From positions 62,001 to 126,000 of the forward strand of contig URNT01000004.1 in assembly GCA_900549235.1 (NCBI GenBank): a stretch of 64,000 nucleotides of DNA. Direction: 5' to 3'. The position numbers and the translations under genes are program-made. Every line of letters starts with the position of its first letter. Positions within the stretch are counted from its first letter, which is position 1. This document shows positions 25,615 through 33,891 of this stretch, in pieces. Below the pieces are notes generated by a model, which had not been told where the DNA came from, searched no databases, and saw only the letters and a list, made by a program, of their open reading frames with translations. The DNA is from an uncultured Clostridium sp. Its GTDB lineage: Bacteria > Bacillota > Clostridia > Lachnospirales > Lachnospiraceae.

Positions 25615-26775
25615 ATGAAACCATTAGAAGGAATCCTGGTTCTGGATTTCAGCCAGTATTTAGCAGGCCCGTCAGCGGCCTTGCGCCTGGCTGATCTAGG
25701 AGCACGGGTTATCAAAATCGAGCGGCCCAAAAGCGGGGATGGCTCCAGAACCATGAAGCTTCACAATCTGGAAAGCATGGGTGACAGCATATTGTTTCAA
25801 ACAATTAACCGCAATAAAGAAAGTTTCTGCGCTGATTTAAAGTCACCTAAAGACAAGGAAATGGTTTTGAAATTAATCAAACAGGCTGATGTTATGATCG
25901 AAAATTTCAGGCCGGGAATTATGAAAAAAATGGGGCTGGACTACGAATCTGTCAAGACGTTAAATCCTAGCATCATTTACGGTACAGTAACCGGTTATGG
26001 TTCTACCGGGCCATGGATTAAAAAACCTGGACAGGATCTTCTGATTCAGTCCATTTCCGGCCTGACCTGGCTCAATGGGGATGACGGACAGCCTCCTATG
26101 CCCTTTGCACTTTCCATCGCCGATTCCTATACCGGAATTCACCTGGCAGAAGGCATCATGGCTTGTCTTCTTCGCCGATTCACTACCAAACAAGGCGGGC
26201 ATGTGGAAGTGAGTCTTTTAGAATCAGTGCTGGATCTGCAGTTTGAAGTCATTACCACATTTTTAAACGATGGACATCAGAAGCCGAAACGCAGCAGTTA
26301 TCACAATGCCCATGCCTATTTAGGAGCTCCTTACGGCATTTATAAGACAGCTGACGGATACATAGCACTGGCTATGGGCTCTGTTACAGAACTGGGAGCT
26401 CTCCTTGAATGTCCTGCCCTCTCTCAGTATGCCGATTCTCAGGACTGGTTTACAAAAAGGGATGAAATCAAAGAACTTATCGGAAATCACTTAATTTGCA
26501 AAACTACTGATCACTGGCTGGCCATCTTAGAAACCGGAGGCTACTGGTGTTCCGATGTGTATACCTGGGACAAACTGCTTCAGTCCGGCCAGTTTAAAGA
26601 GTTAAACCTTTTGTTAAATGTCAAGCGGCCAGGGGGGGAAGACCTACTTACCACGCGCTGTCCCATTCGCTTTGGCGGGGAACCGTTTCTTGACAATACC
26701 CATGCGCCGTCTTTAGGAGAACACACAAGGCAAATTATCGAAGAATTTGGCCTTGAGACAAGGAAGAAAGGATGA
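25615..26775 (+). CDS. CaiB/BaiF-family (class III) CoA-transferase, first copy
   Basis: A 386-residue class III CoA-transferase. It starts MKPLEGILVLDFSQ, contains GARVIKIERP, NRNKESFCADLK and ENFRPG, and the catalytic Asp is expected in the GQDLLIQSISGLTW segment near residue 140. Such enzymes move CoA between carboxylic acids in a ternary-complex mechanism. It follows the solute-binding-like gene by 18 bp and is followed by a paralogue. The two share most motifs, so either a heterodimer or two different acids is possible. Confidence 0.9.
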   Translation: MKPLEGILVLDFSQYLAGPSAALRLADLGARVIKIERPKSGDGSRTMKLHNLESMGDSILFQTINRNKESFCADLKSPKDKEMVLKLIKQADVMIENFRPGIMKKMGLDYESVKTLNPSIIYGTVTGYGSTGPWIKKPGQDLLIQSISGLTWLNGDDGQPPMPFALSIADSYTGIHLAEGIMACLLRRFTTKQGGHVEVSLLESVLDLQFEVITTFLNDGHQKPKRSSYHNAHAYLGAPYGIYKTADGYIALAMGSVTELGALLECPALSQYADSQDWFTKRDEIKELIGNHLICKTTDHWLAILETGGYWCSDVYTWDKLLQSGQFKELNLLLNVKRPGGEDLLTTRCPIRFGGEPFLDNTHAPSLGEHTRQIIEEFGLETRKKG

Positions 26776-26780
26776 GACCA

Positions 26781-27908
26781 ATGAAACCATTAGAGGGAAT
26801 TACCGTACTGGATTTCAGCCAGTTTTTATCAGCGCCTTCTGCCGCACTTCGCCTGGCAGATTTAGGCGCTCACGTAATTAAAGTAGAACGTCCTCAGGGC
26901 GGCGATATCTGCCGCACTTTATATATTTCTAATCTGCGCATTGAAGACGACAGTTCCTTGTTTCATGCTATTAACCGCAATAAGGACGGCGTTTCCATTG
27001 ACTTAAAAGATTCTTCCAGCCAGGAAATCTTGTGGAATTTGATCGGGAATGCCGATGTGATGATTGTAAACTTCCGTCCCGGGATAACTGAGAAACTAGG
27101 CCTTGACTATGAATCAGTGAGAAAAAAAGCACCTTCCATTATTTACGGAGAAATCACCGGATATGGAAAAACAGGCCCATGGGATAAAAAGCCGGGGCAG
27201 GATCTTCTGGTGCAATCCTTATCCGGTCTGACCTGGCTCAACGGAAACCAGGATCAGCCACCTACGCCTTTCGGCCTGTCTGTTGCCGACTTGTTCGCCG
27301 GCCAGCATCTGGTTCAGGGCATATTGGCTGCCCTCATTAAAAGAGCTGTTTCCCAGCAGGGATCTTATGTTCATGTGAGTATGCTGGAATCTGTAATGGA
27401 TATGCAGTTTGAAGTATTCACCACCTACTTAAATGACGGACATCAGCCACCCCTTCGTTCTTCTGTTAACAATGCCAACGGCTATATCAACGCCCCTTAT
27501 GGAATCTATGAAACCTCTGACGGATACTTAGCCCTTGCCATGGCTGCTATCCCCTTATTAGGGGAACTCATAAACTGTAAGGCTCTGTCCGCTTATGAGG
27601 ATCCGAAAACCTGGTGCGATAACCGTGATGAGATCAAAGTCTTACTGGCTGAACATCTGCGAACTAATACAACCTCTCATTGGCTGTCAAAATTAGAACC
27701 AGCCGACATTTGGTGCGCCGATGTATTTACCTGGGACAGGCTGTTTGAAACCGATGGCTTCCAAACCCTTGACATGCTTCAGACCGTCCGCACCCAAGGA
27801 GGAACGCAGTTTACCACTACCAGATGCCCGATTACCATTGACGGGGAGCATTATAAGAGCCCAAAAGCTGCTCCGTGGATTGGACAGCATAATTCACAGT
27901 ACATTTAA
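26781..27908 (+). CDS. CaiB/BaiF-family (class III) CoA-transferase, second copy
   Basis: A 375-residue tandem paralogue of the preceding CoA-transferase. It starts MKPLEGITVLDFSQ, and GQDLLVQSLSGLTW carries the expected catalytic Asp. The start at 26781 was chosen over the overlapping ATG at 26772 because the ribosome-binding site GAAAGGA is then 9 bases away and the N terminus aligns with its paralogue. The copies differ clearly at the DNA level and in their middle third, so this is an old duplication that has diverged. The MaoC gene follows by 17 bp. Confidence 0.9.
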   Translation: MKPLEGITVLDFSQFLSAPSAALRLADLGAHVIKVERPQGGDICRTLYISNLRIEDDSSLFHAINRNKDGVSIDLKDSSSQEILWNLIGNADVMIVNFRPGITEKLGLDYESVRKKAPSIIYGEITGYGKTGPWDKKPGQDLLVQSLSGLTWLNGNQDQPPTPFGLSVADLFAGQHLVQGILAALIKRAVSQQGSYVHVSMLESVMDMQFEVFTTYLNDGHQPPLRSSVNNANGYINAPYGIYETSDGYLALAMAAIPLLGELINCKALSAYEDPKTWCDNRDEIKVLLAEHLRTNTTSHWLSKLEPADIWCADVFTWDRLFETDGFQTLDMLQTVRTQGGTQFTTTRCPITIDGEHYKSPKAAPWIGQHNSQYI

Positions 27909-27925
27909 AAAGGAGATTACAGATC

Positions 27926-28375
27926 ATGGAACAGACAATTTATTATGAAGAGTATAAAGTAGGAAGCGTACGAGAAACCATCGGCCGCACCATTACCGAA
28001 ACAGATATCGTCCTTCACGCAGGACAAACAGGCGATTTCTTCCCTCACCACATGGATGCGGAATTTGCAAAAACTACAGAATTCGGCAGGAGAATCGCCC
28101 ACGGCACATTGACATTTTCCGTTGCAGTAGGCATGGCTGCAAATTTAATCAACCCAGCGGCCTTTTCCTACGGCTATGACCACCTGCGGTTCATCAATCC
28201 AGTATTTATCGGAGATACCATCCGAGTTAAGGTTATCTTAAAAGAAAAAAGGGAAAATCCAAAACATCCAGATCAGGGATTTATCATCGAAGCCCTTGAA
28301 ATCTACAATCAGAACCAGCAGCTTGTCATGGTGTGCGACCACATTATGTCCTGTATGAAAAAACCAGTTCAGTAA
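27926..28375 (+). CDS. MaoC-family enoyl-CoA hydratase/dehydratase
   Basis: A 149-residue hot-dog-fold protein. The hydratase-2 motif is visible as GDFFPHHMDAEFAKTTEFG with the downstream RIAHGTLTFS, giving the Asp/His catalytic pair of (R)-specific enoyl-CoA hydratases. With two class III CoA-transferases upstream, it would hydrate or dehydrate a CoA-activated acid. It resembles the mesaconyl/beta-methylmalyl-CoA dehydratase group in length and motif, but the substrate is not known. It is the last gene of this operon before an insertion-sequence remnant. Confidence 0.88.
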   Translation: MEQTIYYEEYKVGSVRETIGRTITETDIVLHAGQTGDFFPHHMDAEFAKTTEFGRRIAHGTLTFSVAVGMAANLINPAAFSYGYDHLRFINPVFIGDTIRVKVILKEKRENPKHPDQGFIIEALEIYNQNQQLVMVCDHIMSCMKKPVQ

Positions 28376-28633
28376 AGTCCAGATAAGCCAGGAAGAAGTC
28401 GTACCGGCTAAACTTATATACGCTTAGTCAAGACCACCGGCCTAGCCGGTGGCTTGTTCTGTCCCTATAAGGGGCTGTTACCTGCTTGCGCCCGGAAGGC
28501 GCACTGAAAGTCTGCCAACTGCACCACATTTTCAGTTGCCCTTAAAAAGGCATATCAATACCTTTTTCTTCCTGCGCAGCCCCAAAAGGGGCTTGTTGGT
28601 TTGCTTTGACTTCCTACCACCTCTCCAAGAGGT
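28376..28633 (-). repeat. Hairpin-rich right end of an IS200/IS605-type element
   Basis: This 258-bp stretch holds at least five short stem-loops: CCACCGGCCTAGCCGGTGG (28434-28452), GCGCC/GGCGC (28488-28502), a CAACTG-centred repeat (about 28514-28539), GCCCCAAAAGGGGC (28579-28592) and CCTCT/AGAGG (28620-28632). It directly follows, on the minus strand, the tail of a TnpA-like transposase. IS200/IS605 ends are made of such subterminal hairpins, and the related elements also encode a structured guide RNA here. Whether any guide-RNA function survives is inference. Confidence 0.55.
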
Positions 28634-28753
28634 CTATTTCTTGTTTTTCTTCACTGACTCGCCCGCGAACGGGTCGATATACTCTACAAACGACATCTGA
28701 TTGTATTCTAAATGCTCCTTCATTTGATTCTGTATATATGCTTTGCATGCTTC
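28634..28753 (-). pseudogene. IS200/IS605 TnpA (Y1 transposase) C-terminal fragment
   Basis: In the minus frame ending at 28634 the readable peptide is EACKAYIQNQMKEHLEYNQ, continuing MSFVEYIDPFAGESVKKNKK. The AYIQNQ...DPFxGE tail is typical of the last helix and tail of IS200/IS605-family TnpA, which carries the catalytic tyrosine helix upstream. The frame closes with a stop at 28754-28756, and the HUH and tyrosine motifs are absent, so only about 40 residues remain. The rest of the element (left end, most of tnpA and any tnpB) is missing. The short region 28757-28903 shows nothing further I can recognise. Confidence 0.6.
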
Positions 28754-28903
28754 TCAAATATCATGAGTGAACTTTTAAAGGCTGCCTAAATATATGCAGG
28801 ATGCTTTGGAATATGATCAAACAGCCGTCTGACTGTTATTTTATGAACTAGAGTATTGATTTTTCAAGGTGCAAATTCCATTTTTAATGTGAGAAGCTTT
28901 AGT

Positions 28904-30352
28904 TTATAACAAATTAATAACACAATAAATCGGAATTGCAGCAACTGCATATACAATACATGCAAATATAGTATATTTCATCATTTCCTTTGGTGTTACC
29001 CAGTCATTGGTATAACCCACTGCAGATAAAGCGGATGAACCAGGAAGCACAAATCCCATACACGCTGTATAGATAACTGCAATCCCCATAATTTCCAAAT
29101 CTAATCCCATCTGCATTGCAATGGGAATCGCAATCGGAATAATCAAAAGTGCTATTCCTGTATTACTTCCGATATTGGTACCTATTAATGTCGCTAATAC
29201 AATAATGGTGATTACCATTGTTCCACTTTTACCCGCCAGCATAGGTTCAAAAACAGATGTACAAAGCTGAACGATTCCTGTTTCGGGAGCTGTCAAAGCA
29301 GATGCGAGAGGAAGAATGGACGTACAGATTAATATAATTTCCCATTTAATTCCCTCTTTTGCTACATCATTAAACTTCATCAGTGGTTCGCCATCAATCT
29401 TAACCATACACAGAATAACTACAGCCAGAGCAAATACACCACTCGGAGTCAGCATATTAAATAATTTTACTATCCCCCACTCTGATGGCATAATAGTTGT
29501 AGCTACAGTAGATACAATAATAAATATGAAGGTGTAAAAATAAGATTTCTGACGGTAATTCAGCTTTTCTGTTTTTGAATCCCTAAGTACAGATGCATCA
29601 AAATTCTGTAATTTTGTCAGGTCTGCTTTGAAAATATATTTTGTAGACAATCCCATGGAAATAACCATGATACTTCCGATGATAAAGGATATTAAAATAT
29701 AATAGCTATAGCTTAATACGGTACCTGATACATCATTAAATGACAAACACAATGCCAGCTGCCACCCTTTAAACGGGATGATAAACTCCCCTAATCCACA
29801 AGCCATGATCGTATAGATCAGCATCATACTAATATACTTATCACCTTTTTTGTAACCAACCATATCAGCAATGCTGTATATAACCGTCCATGCAAGGAAC
29901 ATACATGCAAACGCACTGGATATAATTGCAACAATAAAAAATCCATACAAAAATATAACGGAAAAAAGCAATGGTCTTCCATTGACAAATTTCCGGCTGA
30001 TGGTCCATCTGGCCAAGAATTCTCCTACGCCGCTTACATTAATTGCTCCGGCAATCAGCATAACCATCATTAACTGCCACACCACAGGACTTCCCAGGCC
30101 CTGCATAATCGCGTTATTCATAGTGCTGTAATCGCTCATGCCAAACGCAATAACCCCCAGAATACTTGGCCATGCAATTTCCACTGCAGACCAAAGATAT
30201 AAAAGCCCAAAGAAAATTCCCAAAATCTGCATTCCTGTAGACGTAATACCCTGAATCGGGGGCAGATATTGAAATCCAAACATTAAAATAATTCCAAAAA
30301 TACTTTTTGCATAATATTTACTGTCAATTTTTGTTCTTTTATTCCCCGCCAT
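28904..30352 (-). CDS. DASS (SLC13)-family anion transporter
   Basis: A 482-residue protein with about 12 membrane segments. The C-terminal TLIGTNIGSNTGIALLIIPIAI carries the SNT motif of DASS/CitT-type di- and tricarboxylate transporters, and GFVLPGSSALSAVGY is the second conserved region. It belongs with the operon upstream (PrpD-like, opine-dehydrogenase-like and racemase-like genes), 115 bp from the nearest member, and probably brings in the carboxylate those enzymes use. Which acid is transported and whether Na+ is coupled are not readable. Confidence 0.84.
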   Translation of the reverse strand: MAGNKRTKIDSKYYAKSIFGIILMFGFQYLPPIQGITSTGMQILGIFFGLLYLWSAVEIAWPSILGVIAFGMSDYSTMNNAIMQGLGSPVVWQLMMVMLIAGAINVSGVGEFLARWTISRKFVNGRPLLFSVIFLYGFFIVAIISSAFACMFLAWTVIYSIADMVGYKKGDKYISMMLIYTIMACGLGEFIIPFKGWQLALCLSFNDVSGTVLSYSYYILISFIIGSIMVISMGLSTKYIFKADLTKLQNFDASVLRDSKTEKLNYRQKSYFYTFIFIIVSTVATTIMPSEWGIVKLFNMLTPSGVFALAVVILCMVKIDGEPLMKFNDVAKEGIKWEIILICTSILPLASALTAPETGIVQLCTSVFEPMLAGKSGTMVITIIVLATLIGTNIGSNTGIALLIIPIAIPIAMQMGLDLEIMGIAVIYTACMGFVLPGSSALSAVGYTNDWVTPKEMMKYTIFACIVYAVAAIPIYCVINLL

Positions 30353-30379
30353 ATTCTTCTCCTATATTTTCTCAGAATA

Positions 30380-30435
30380 TGGTGCAATAACTGCTTTTGT
30401 TCCCCATATGCTTATAGCAATACATTACTGCACCA
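30380..30435. repeat. Long inverted repeat between the racemase-like and DASS genes
   Basis: TGGTGCAATAA (30380-30390) and TTACTGCACCA (30425-30435) pair with a single mismatch across a 34-bp loop. It sits in the only sizeable gap inside this leftward gene group. It could form an mRNA hairpin that sets different expression levels of the transporter and enzyme genes, or be a binding site. I do not see a sigma-54 promoter in this gap. Confidence 0.35.
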
Positions 30436-30467
30436 GCTCAAAAATAAAGGAAAACTGTTATAGGCTT

Positions 30468-31151
30468 TTACAGTATATTTTTCTCTGCAATCGCAAGCGA
30501 AGACTGGATCAGCACATCAACCATAGACAGAGCCGGAACCGGAATGTATTCCATCATCCTCCGGCCTCCCTCGCTGTTTAAGTTTACCAAAGGATGATCA
30601 AACACCACTGCATCAATCCCTGTAAAATCCTGCTCTTTCACCGATTTTATCATGGTTTCATAATTCAGATTCTGAGCGCTGAACGGATCGTAGTTTACAG
30701 GCCCTTCTATGTTTATGATCTTATCCATGGTGATTCCTCTCTGGAAATAGTACATCCGCTCCAGAAGCTGGAGCTCCTGCCCCATACTTGAGATCAGAGC
30801 AATATTTCTTGCCTGGATAGCTTTAAGTATCTTCACATACTCTAACGACGGCACCACCGTCTGCACCCCTGTAGCCTGCTGGATTGTATTGACAATCTCC
30901 TGGCTCTTCATGTAGCTGCCGCTGGCGCTGGTGACAGCGATCACATCCGGTCTTGCCTCTATCAGAATTCTTGAGGCAGCCGGAAGTGCGTCGATCATAT
31001 CAAGAAGTCCCTGCTCAGATACATTTTTAAAAGGGACTCTGGTGGTTACAATCCCTACATCCTCCGGCACCCTCCTGTGGAATTCACGTTCAATGGAGGC
31101 ACTGGCTCCCATAACAATTAACCCAATAATAAATTTAAAATCTCTGGCCAT
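30468..31151 (-). CDS. Asp/Glu racemase-superfamily protein without the catalytic cysteines
   Basis: A 227-residue protein with the two-domain fold pattern of maleate isomerase, arylmalonate decarboxylase and hydantoin/Asp/Glu racemases (GLIVMGASASIEREFH at the start, TRVPF in the first domain). The family uses a Cys in each half. Here the first position reads VTSASGSYM, and the second half has VVFDHPLVN instead of a cysteine loop, so both are missing. The paralogue at 36698 shares the FDHP feature. A reaction different from racemisation, or a binding role, is likely. It is encoded 63 bp from the opine-dehydrogenase-like gene. Confidence 0.75.
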   Translation of the reverse strand: MARDFKFIIGLIVMGASASIEREFHRRVPEDVGIVTTRVPFKNVSEQGLLDMIDALPAASRILIEARPDVIAVTSASGSYMKSQEIVNTIQQATGVQTVVPSLEYVKILKAIQARNIALISSMGQELQLLERMYYFQRGITMDKIINIEGPVNYDPFSAQNLNYETMIKSVKEQDFTGIDAVVFDHPLVNLNSEGGRRMMEYIPVPALSMVDVLIQSSLAIAEKNIL

Positions 31152-31214
31152 ACTTATCTCTCACATTCCATGCGTATTTTCTTCTATCATATCACATGAA
31201 ACACCCCAGATAAA

Positions 31215-32276
31215 TTACTTTTCACCTGTTTCCAGATAATGATTAACAGCCTCCGCGCTCATGCCCTCCAGGCCGAAATACTTCATACTCTTCCCTGTCT
31301 CTGCATAATTTTCCCCGTTAATGACAGAAGCGATCTGAACCAGAGCCTTCATTGTCGGCATCCGGATTCCCAGCTGGTCTGCAAGTGATATGATAATGGA
31401 CTGTCCCGCAGAAGCGTCCTCATGAATATAGCGGTGCTTCATACTGCCAGGCCCCTGCACCAGACGAAAATCATCTAATTCAGGGTGTGCGTCATATTCC
31501 ATCAAGCGGCTGATCATACCTGCGTGAACAGCGTTGTCGTAGCCCATGACTTCCATTACCTGAGCCTTTTCGCGCTCTACCTCCCGGATACATCTTTCCA
31601 CTGCCGGTGTCAGGCCCTGTGAATACATCCGGTAATCAGGATCCTTCTCAATGGAACCCGTATTTAGCAGGGATCCTGCCAGATGAATGGATACATTTGG
31701 AGAGTTAAACGTGGTCTCCAGTACATTTTTAGCAGGTACACAGGAATAGACTCCCTCCATTTCCCTGATCAGACGCTCTGTATCGTTTCCAGGAAATGCA
31801 GCCACCTTCTTCGGCATATATGGAAATGCAGATTTTACCACGCCTTTGCCTGCAAAACGACATGGATAAATATTTCCCTGCATTTCTCCAATAATTACGT
31901 TCCTCCCCTTTGGAAGTTCCCGTCTTAAAACTATAGAACCACAGTTTCCTGCTGAAAAGCAGACAGTCTGCCCATCCTTAAGAAGGGGAGCCAGCTCCTT
32001 TGCAAGCTCCTCATGCCTTGTAGCAATAATAGCGATAAGGATTACATCTGCATCTGCTGCGGCTTCTTTCAAATCATCTGTAATCCGATGAATCACAGCT
32101 GTACCATTTACAGCCTGTCCTGTCATTTTAATCTGGTTTCCGTTTTCTACAATGTAATCCAGATTTTCCCAGTACCGTCTGTCCTCATAAAGCGTAACCT
32201 GATGCCCCTTAAGAGTCATATCGGCAGCCATGGTACAGCCTGTACCTCCTCCGCCAAGAACCGCTATTTTTTTCAT
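31215..32276 (-). CDS. Octopine/nopaline dehydrogenase-family NAD(P)-binding oxidoreductase
   Basis: A 353-residue protein. The Rossmann motif is VLGGGGTGCTMAADMTLKGHQVTLYE (N terminus), and the C-terminal domain has NSPNVSIHLAGSLLNTG, the conserved Asn/His region of opine dehydrogenases. Such enzymes form or break a secondary amine between an amino acid and a keto acid, or oxidise related hydroxy acids. It follows the PrpD-like gene by 14 bp. A 2-hydroxy or imino-acid substrate is likely, but this cannot be narrowed. Confidence 0.83.
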   Translation of the reverse strand: MKKIAVLGGGGTGCTMAADMTLKGHQVTLYEDRRYWENLDYIVENGNQIKMTGQAVNGTAVIHRITDDLKEAAADADVILIAIIATRHEELAKELAPLLKDGQTVCFSAGNCGSIVLRRELPKGRNVIIGEMQGNIYPCRFAGKGVVKSAFPYMPKKVAAFPGNDTERLIREMEGVYSCVPAKNVLETTFNSPNVSIHLAGSLLNTGSIEKDPDYRMYSQGLTPAVERCIREVEREKAQVMEVMGYDNAVHAGMISRLMEYDAHPELDDFRLVQGPGSMKHRYIHEDASAGQSIIISLADQLGIRMPTMKALVQIASVINGENYAETGKSMKYFGLEGMSAEAVNHYLETGEK

Positions 32277-32290
32277 AATCCAGTATCTCC

Positions 32291-33718
32291 TTATTTCAGT
32301 AATTCATTAAATACAGACATATCCTCTACCTGCTCCAGATTCTCTACAAAGCGGATGATCTCCTCTGTCTTTTCTGGAGAAATTGCAAAGGACGCCTCTC
32401 TGCGGAACAAATCACAGAATTCTTCCCAGGTCAGCATATCCGCAGGATGTCCCTTGTGGGTTCCCTGTGTCTTTTCATATACATTTCCATCTTTTGTTCT
32501 GATGGTAACTGTCTTTACCGGATGTTCTCCATTTCTGCTTCCTTTCTGATACATATCAAAAGAAGCAGTTAATGTATGCTCAGGATCTGTTCCTGGTTTT
32601 ACCTTCTTTGCAAGCTCAAGCAGGGCAGGGTCTTTTAACAGCTCCGGCTCATACCAGTTTGGTCCCGGCTCTGGATTCATAATAGCGGCTGCAATTACAT
32701 ATGGCATACTGAACTGTGCTTCCATCAGAGATGAGAAACCGTCCTCGTAGCAGTGCATACGGTACTGTGTTGGAGGATTTACTGTAATCTCCTCTACATC
32801 TTCTGCCTTGATGCCATGCTCCTTTACAAGAAGCTCTACAATCTCTACCGGTGTCTGTACCCACATATTTGCCGGCCAGTGCTTCACAAGAATATCTTTT
32901 ATAAAGAATCGATCCTCCAGCTCACGGTCCAGCCATGTTCTGTCTACTGCATCTGTCAGCTGCTCGCAGTATGCATATGGAATATCGAAGCACCCCTGCA
33001 TATTGTCTACTCCATGTTCTGCACAAAGGGCAGCCAGGATACCATTCTGAGCAGATACACCATGCTGATAGTGATATGCGTTAGACATAGTTGCCTGCTG
33101 CATATTAGTAGGCATCGCCGCATACATACATGCCATGCCCAATGTCTGATCCATCTTTCTGCTGTCCAGATTAAGAAGCTTTGCAGCTGGTGTACAGGTC
33201 GCAAAGATCTGCCAGTTGCACAGCGCCCATCCCTGATTATGGTCAAATCCAGGACCTGGCTGTACTGCCATAGCCACTCTCTGGTACACCTCATAGCCTG
33301 CAACAACCGCTTCCAGATACTCTTTTCCACTTTTCTTCTTTGCTTCTGCCACTGCCATGGCTACAGGAATAACGCCGGCGCTTGGATGTCCGGTCCATGC
33401 ACAATCTTCCCAGTCCAGCATATCCGCAATCGTACCGTTGGCAAATGCGGCATTTGCCATAGACATCTTTTCTCCGCCCACCCATACAGAAGCATCTCCG
33501 CCTGTTCCATTGTTTGCGATCCTTGCAACATCGATGGAGCTTTTTGTCAGATCAATGGGCGCGGCTGCCAGAGAAACACCGATTGTATGAAGCGTAAACA
33601 TCTTGGCACGTTGAATTACATCCTCTGGTAGATTTTCATATTTTAAGTTCACTGCATAATCTGCCAGTTTCTGTGTGTAGTTGGTTCCGTTTGATTTAAA
33701 ATAGGTTCTGCTGCTCAT
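32291..33718 (-). CDS. MmgE/PrpD-family protein
   Basis: A 475-residue member of the family that includes 2-methylcitrate dehydratase and cis-aconitate decarboxylase. LHTIGVSLAAAPIDLT near residue 55, GTIADMLDWEDCAWTGHPSAGVIPVAMAVAE near 95-125 and HYQHGVSAQNGILAA near 230 are the conserved regions of the helical domain. It is the first gene after a sigma-54-type promoter and is followed by opine-dehydrogenase-like, racemase-like and transporter genes. AGGAGG precedes the ATG. Dehydration or decarboxylation of a tricarboxylic or related acid is a fair guess. Confidence 0.87.
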   Translation of the reverse strand: MSSRTYFKSNGTNYTQKLADYAVNLKYENLPEDVIQRAKMFTLHTIGVSLAAAPIDLTKSSIDVARIANNGTGGDASVWVGGEKMSMANAAFANGTIADMLDWEDCAWTGHPSAGVIPVAMAVAEAKKKSGKEYLEAVVAGYEVYQRVAMAVQPGPGFDHNQGWALCNWQIFATCTPAAKLLNLDSRKMDQTLGMACMYAAMPTNMQQATMSNAYHYQHGVSAQNGILAALCAEHGVDNMQGCFDIPYAYCEQLTDAVDRTWLDRELEDRFFIKDILVKHWPANMWVQTPVEIVELLVKEHGIKAEDVEEITVNPPTQYRMHCYEDGFSSLMEAQFSMPYVIAAAIMNPEPGPNWYEPELLKDPALLELAKKVKPGTDPEHTLTASFDMYQKGSRNGEHPVKTVTIRTKDGNVYEKTQGTHKGHPADMLTWEEFCDLFRREASFAISPEKTEEIIRFVENLEQVEDMSVFNELLK

Positions 33719-33769
33719 AATTCTTGATTCCTCCTGATTTTTATTTAATGATTGGATACAATCTTATAA

Positions 33770-33785
33770 AGCAAGCTGCATGCCA
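33770..33785 (-). promoter_or_regulatory. Sigma-54 (-24/-12) promoter of the PrpD-like operon
   Basis: On the minus strand TGGCATGCAGCTTGCT matches the sigma-54 consensus TGGCACG-N4-TTGCT with a single change, keeping the invariant GG and GC at correct spacing. It is 52 bp upstream of the PrpD-like start codon. The sequence continues TTATAA, closely like the second sigma-54 promoter at 36651. Confidence 0.85.
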
Positions 33786-33815
33786 ACTGTTTTCTATTAA
33801 ACTTTTTCAGGAATA

Positions 33816-33844
33816 TTGATTATCTTTTCAAATAGCTCTATAAT
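33816..33844 (+). promoter_or_regulatory. Sigma-A promoter of activator A
   Basis: TTGATT (33816-33821), 17 bp, TATAAT (33839-33844). The predicted start is about 40 bp before the TTG start codon of the AAA+ activator gene, so the activator is made by the housekeeping polymerase. Confidence 0.7.
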
Positions 33845-33891
33845 TACTATTATATATTTAATATTAATATTAAAATAAAAGGAGATTCTTC

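Noticed and set aside
28376..28753. CRISPR array or riboswitch
   Set aside because: The hairpins are all different and there is no regular repeat-spacer spacing. The adjoining transposase tail explains the region better.
30353..30467. Third sigma-54 promoter before the DASS gene
   Set aside because: A TTGCT is present on the minus strand, but no GG lies at the required spacing, so the -24 half is missing.
32753..33631. 292-codon open frame on the plus strand
   Set aside because: It lies entirely opposite the PrpD-like gene, has no ribosome-binding site, and its product is a Cys/His/Leu-rich sequence typical of a reversed coding frame.
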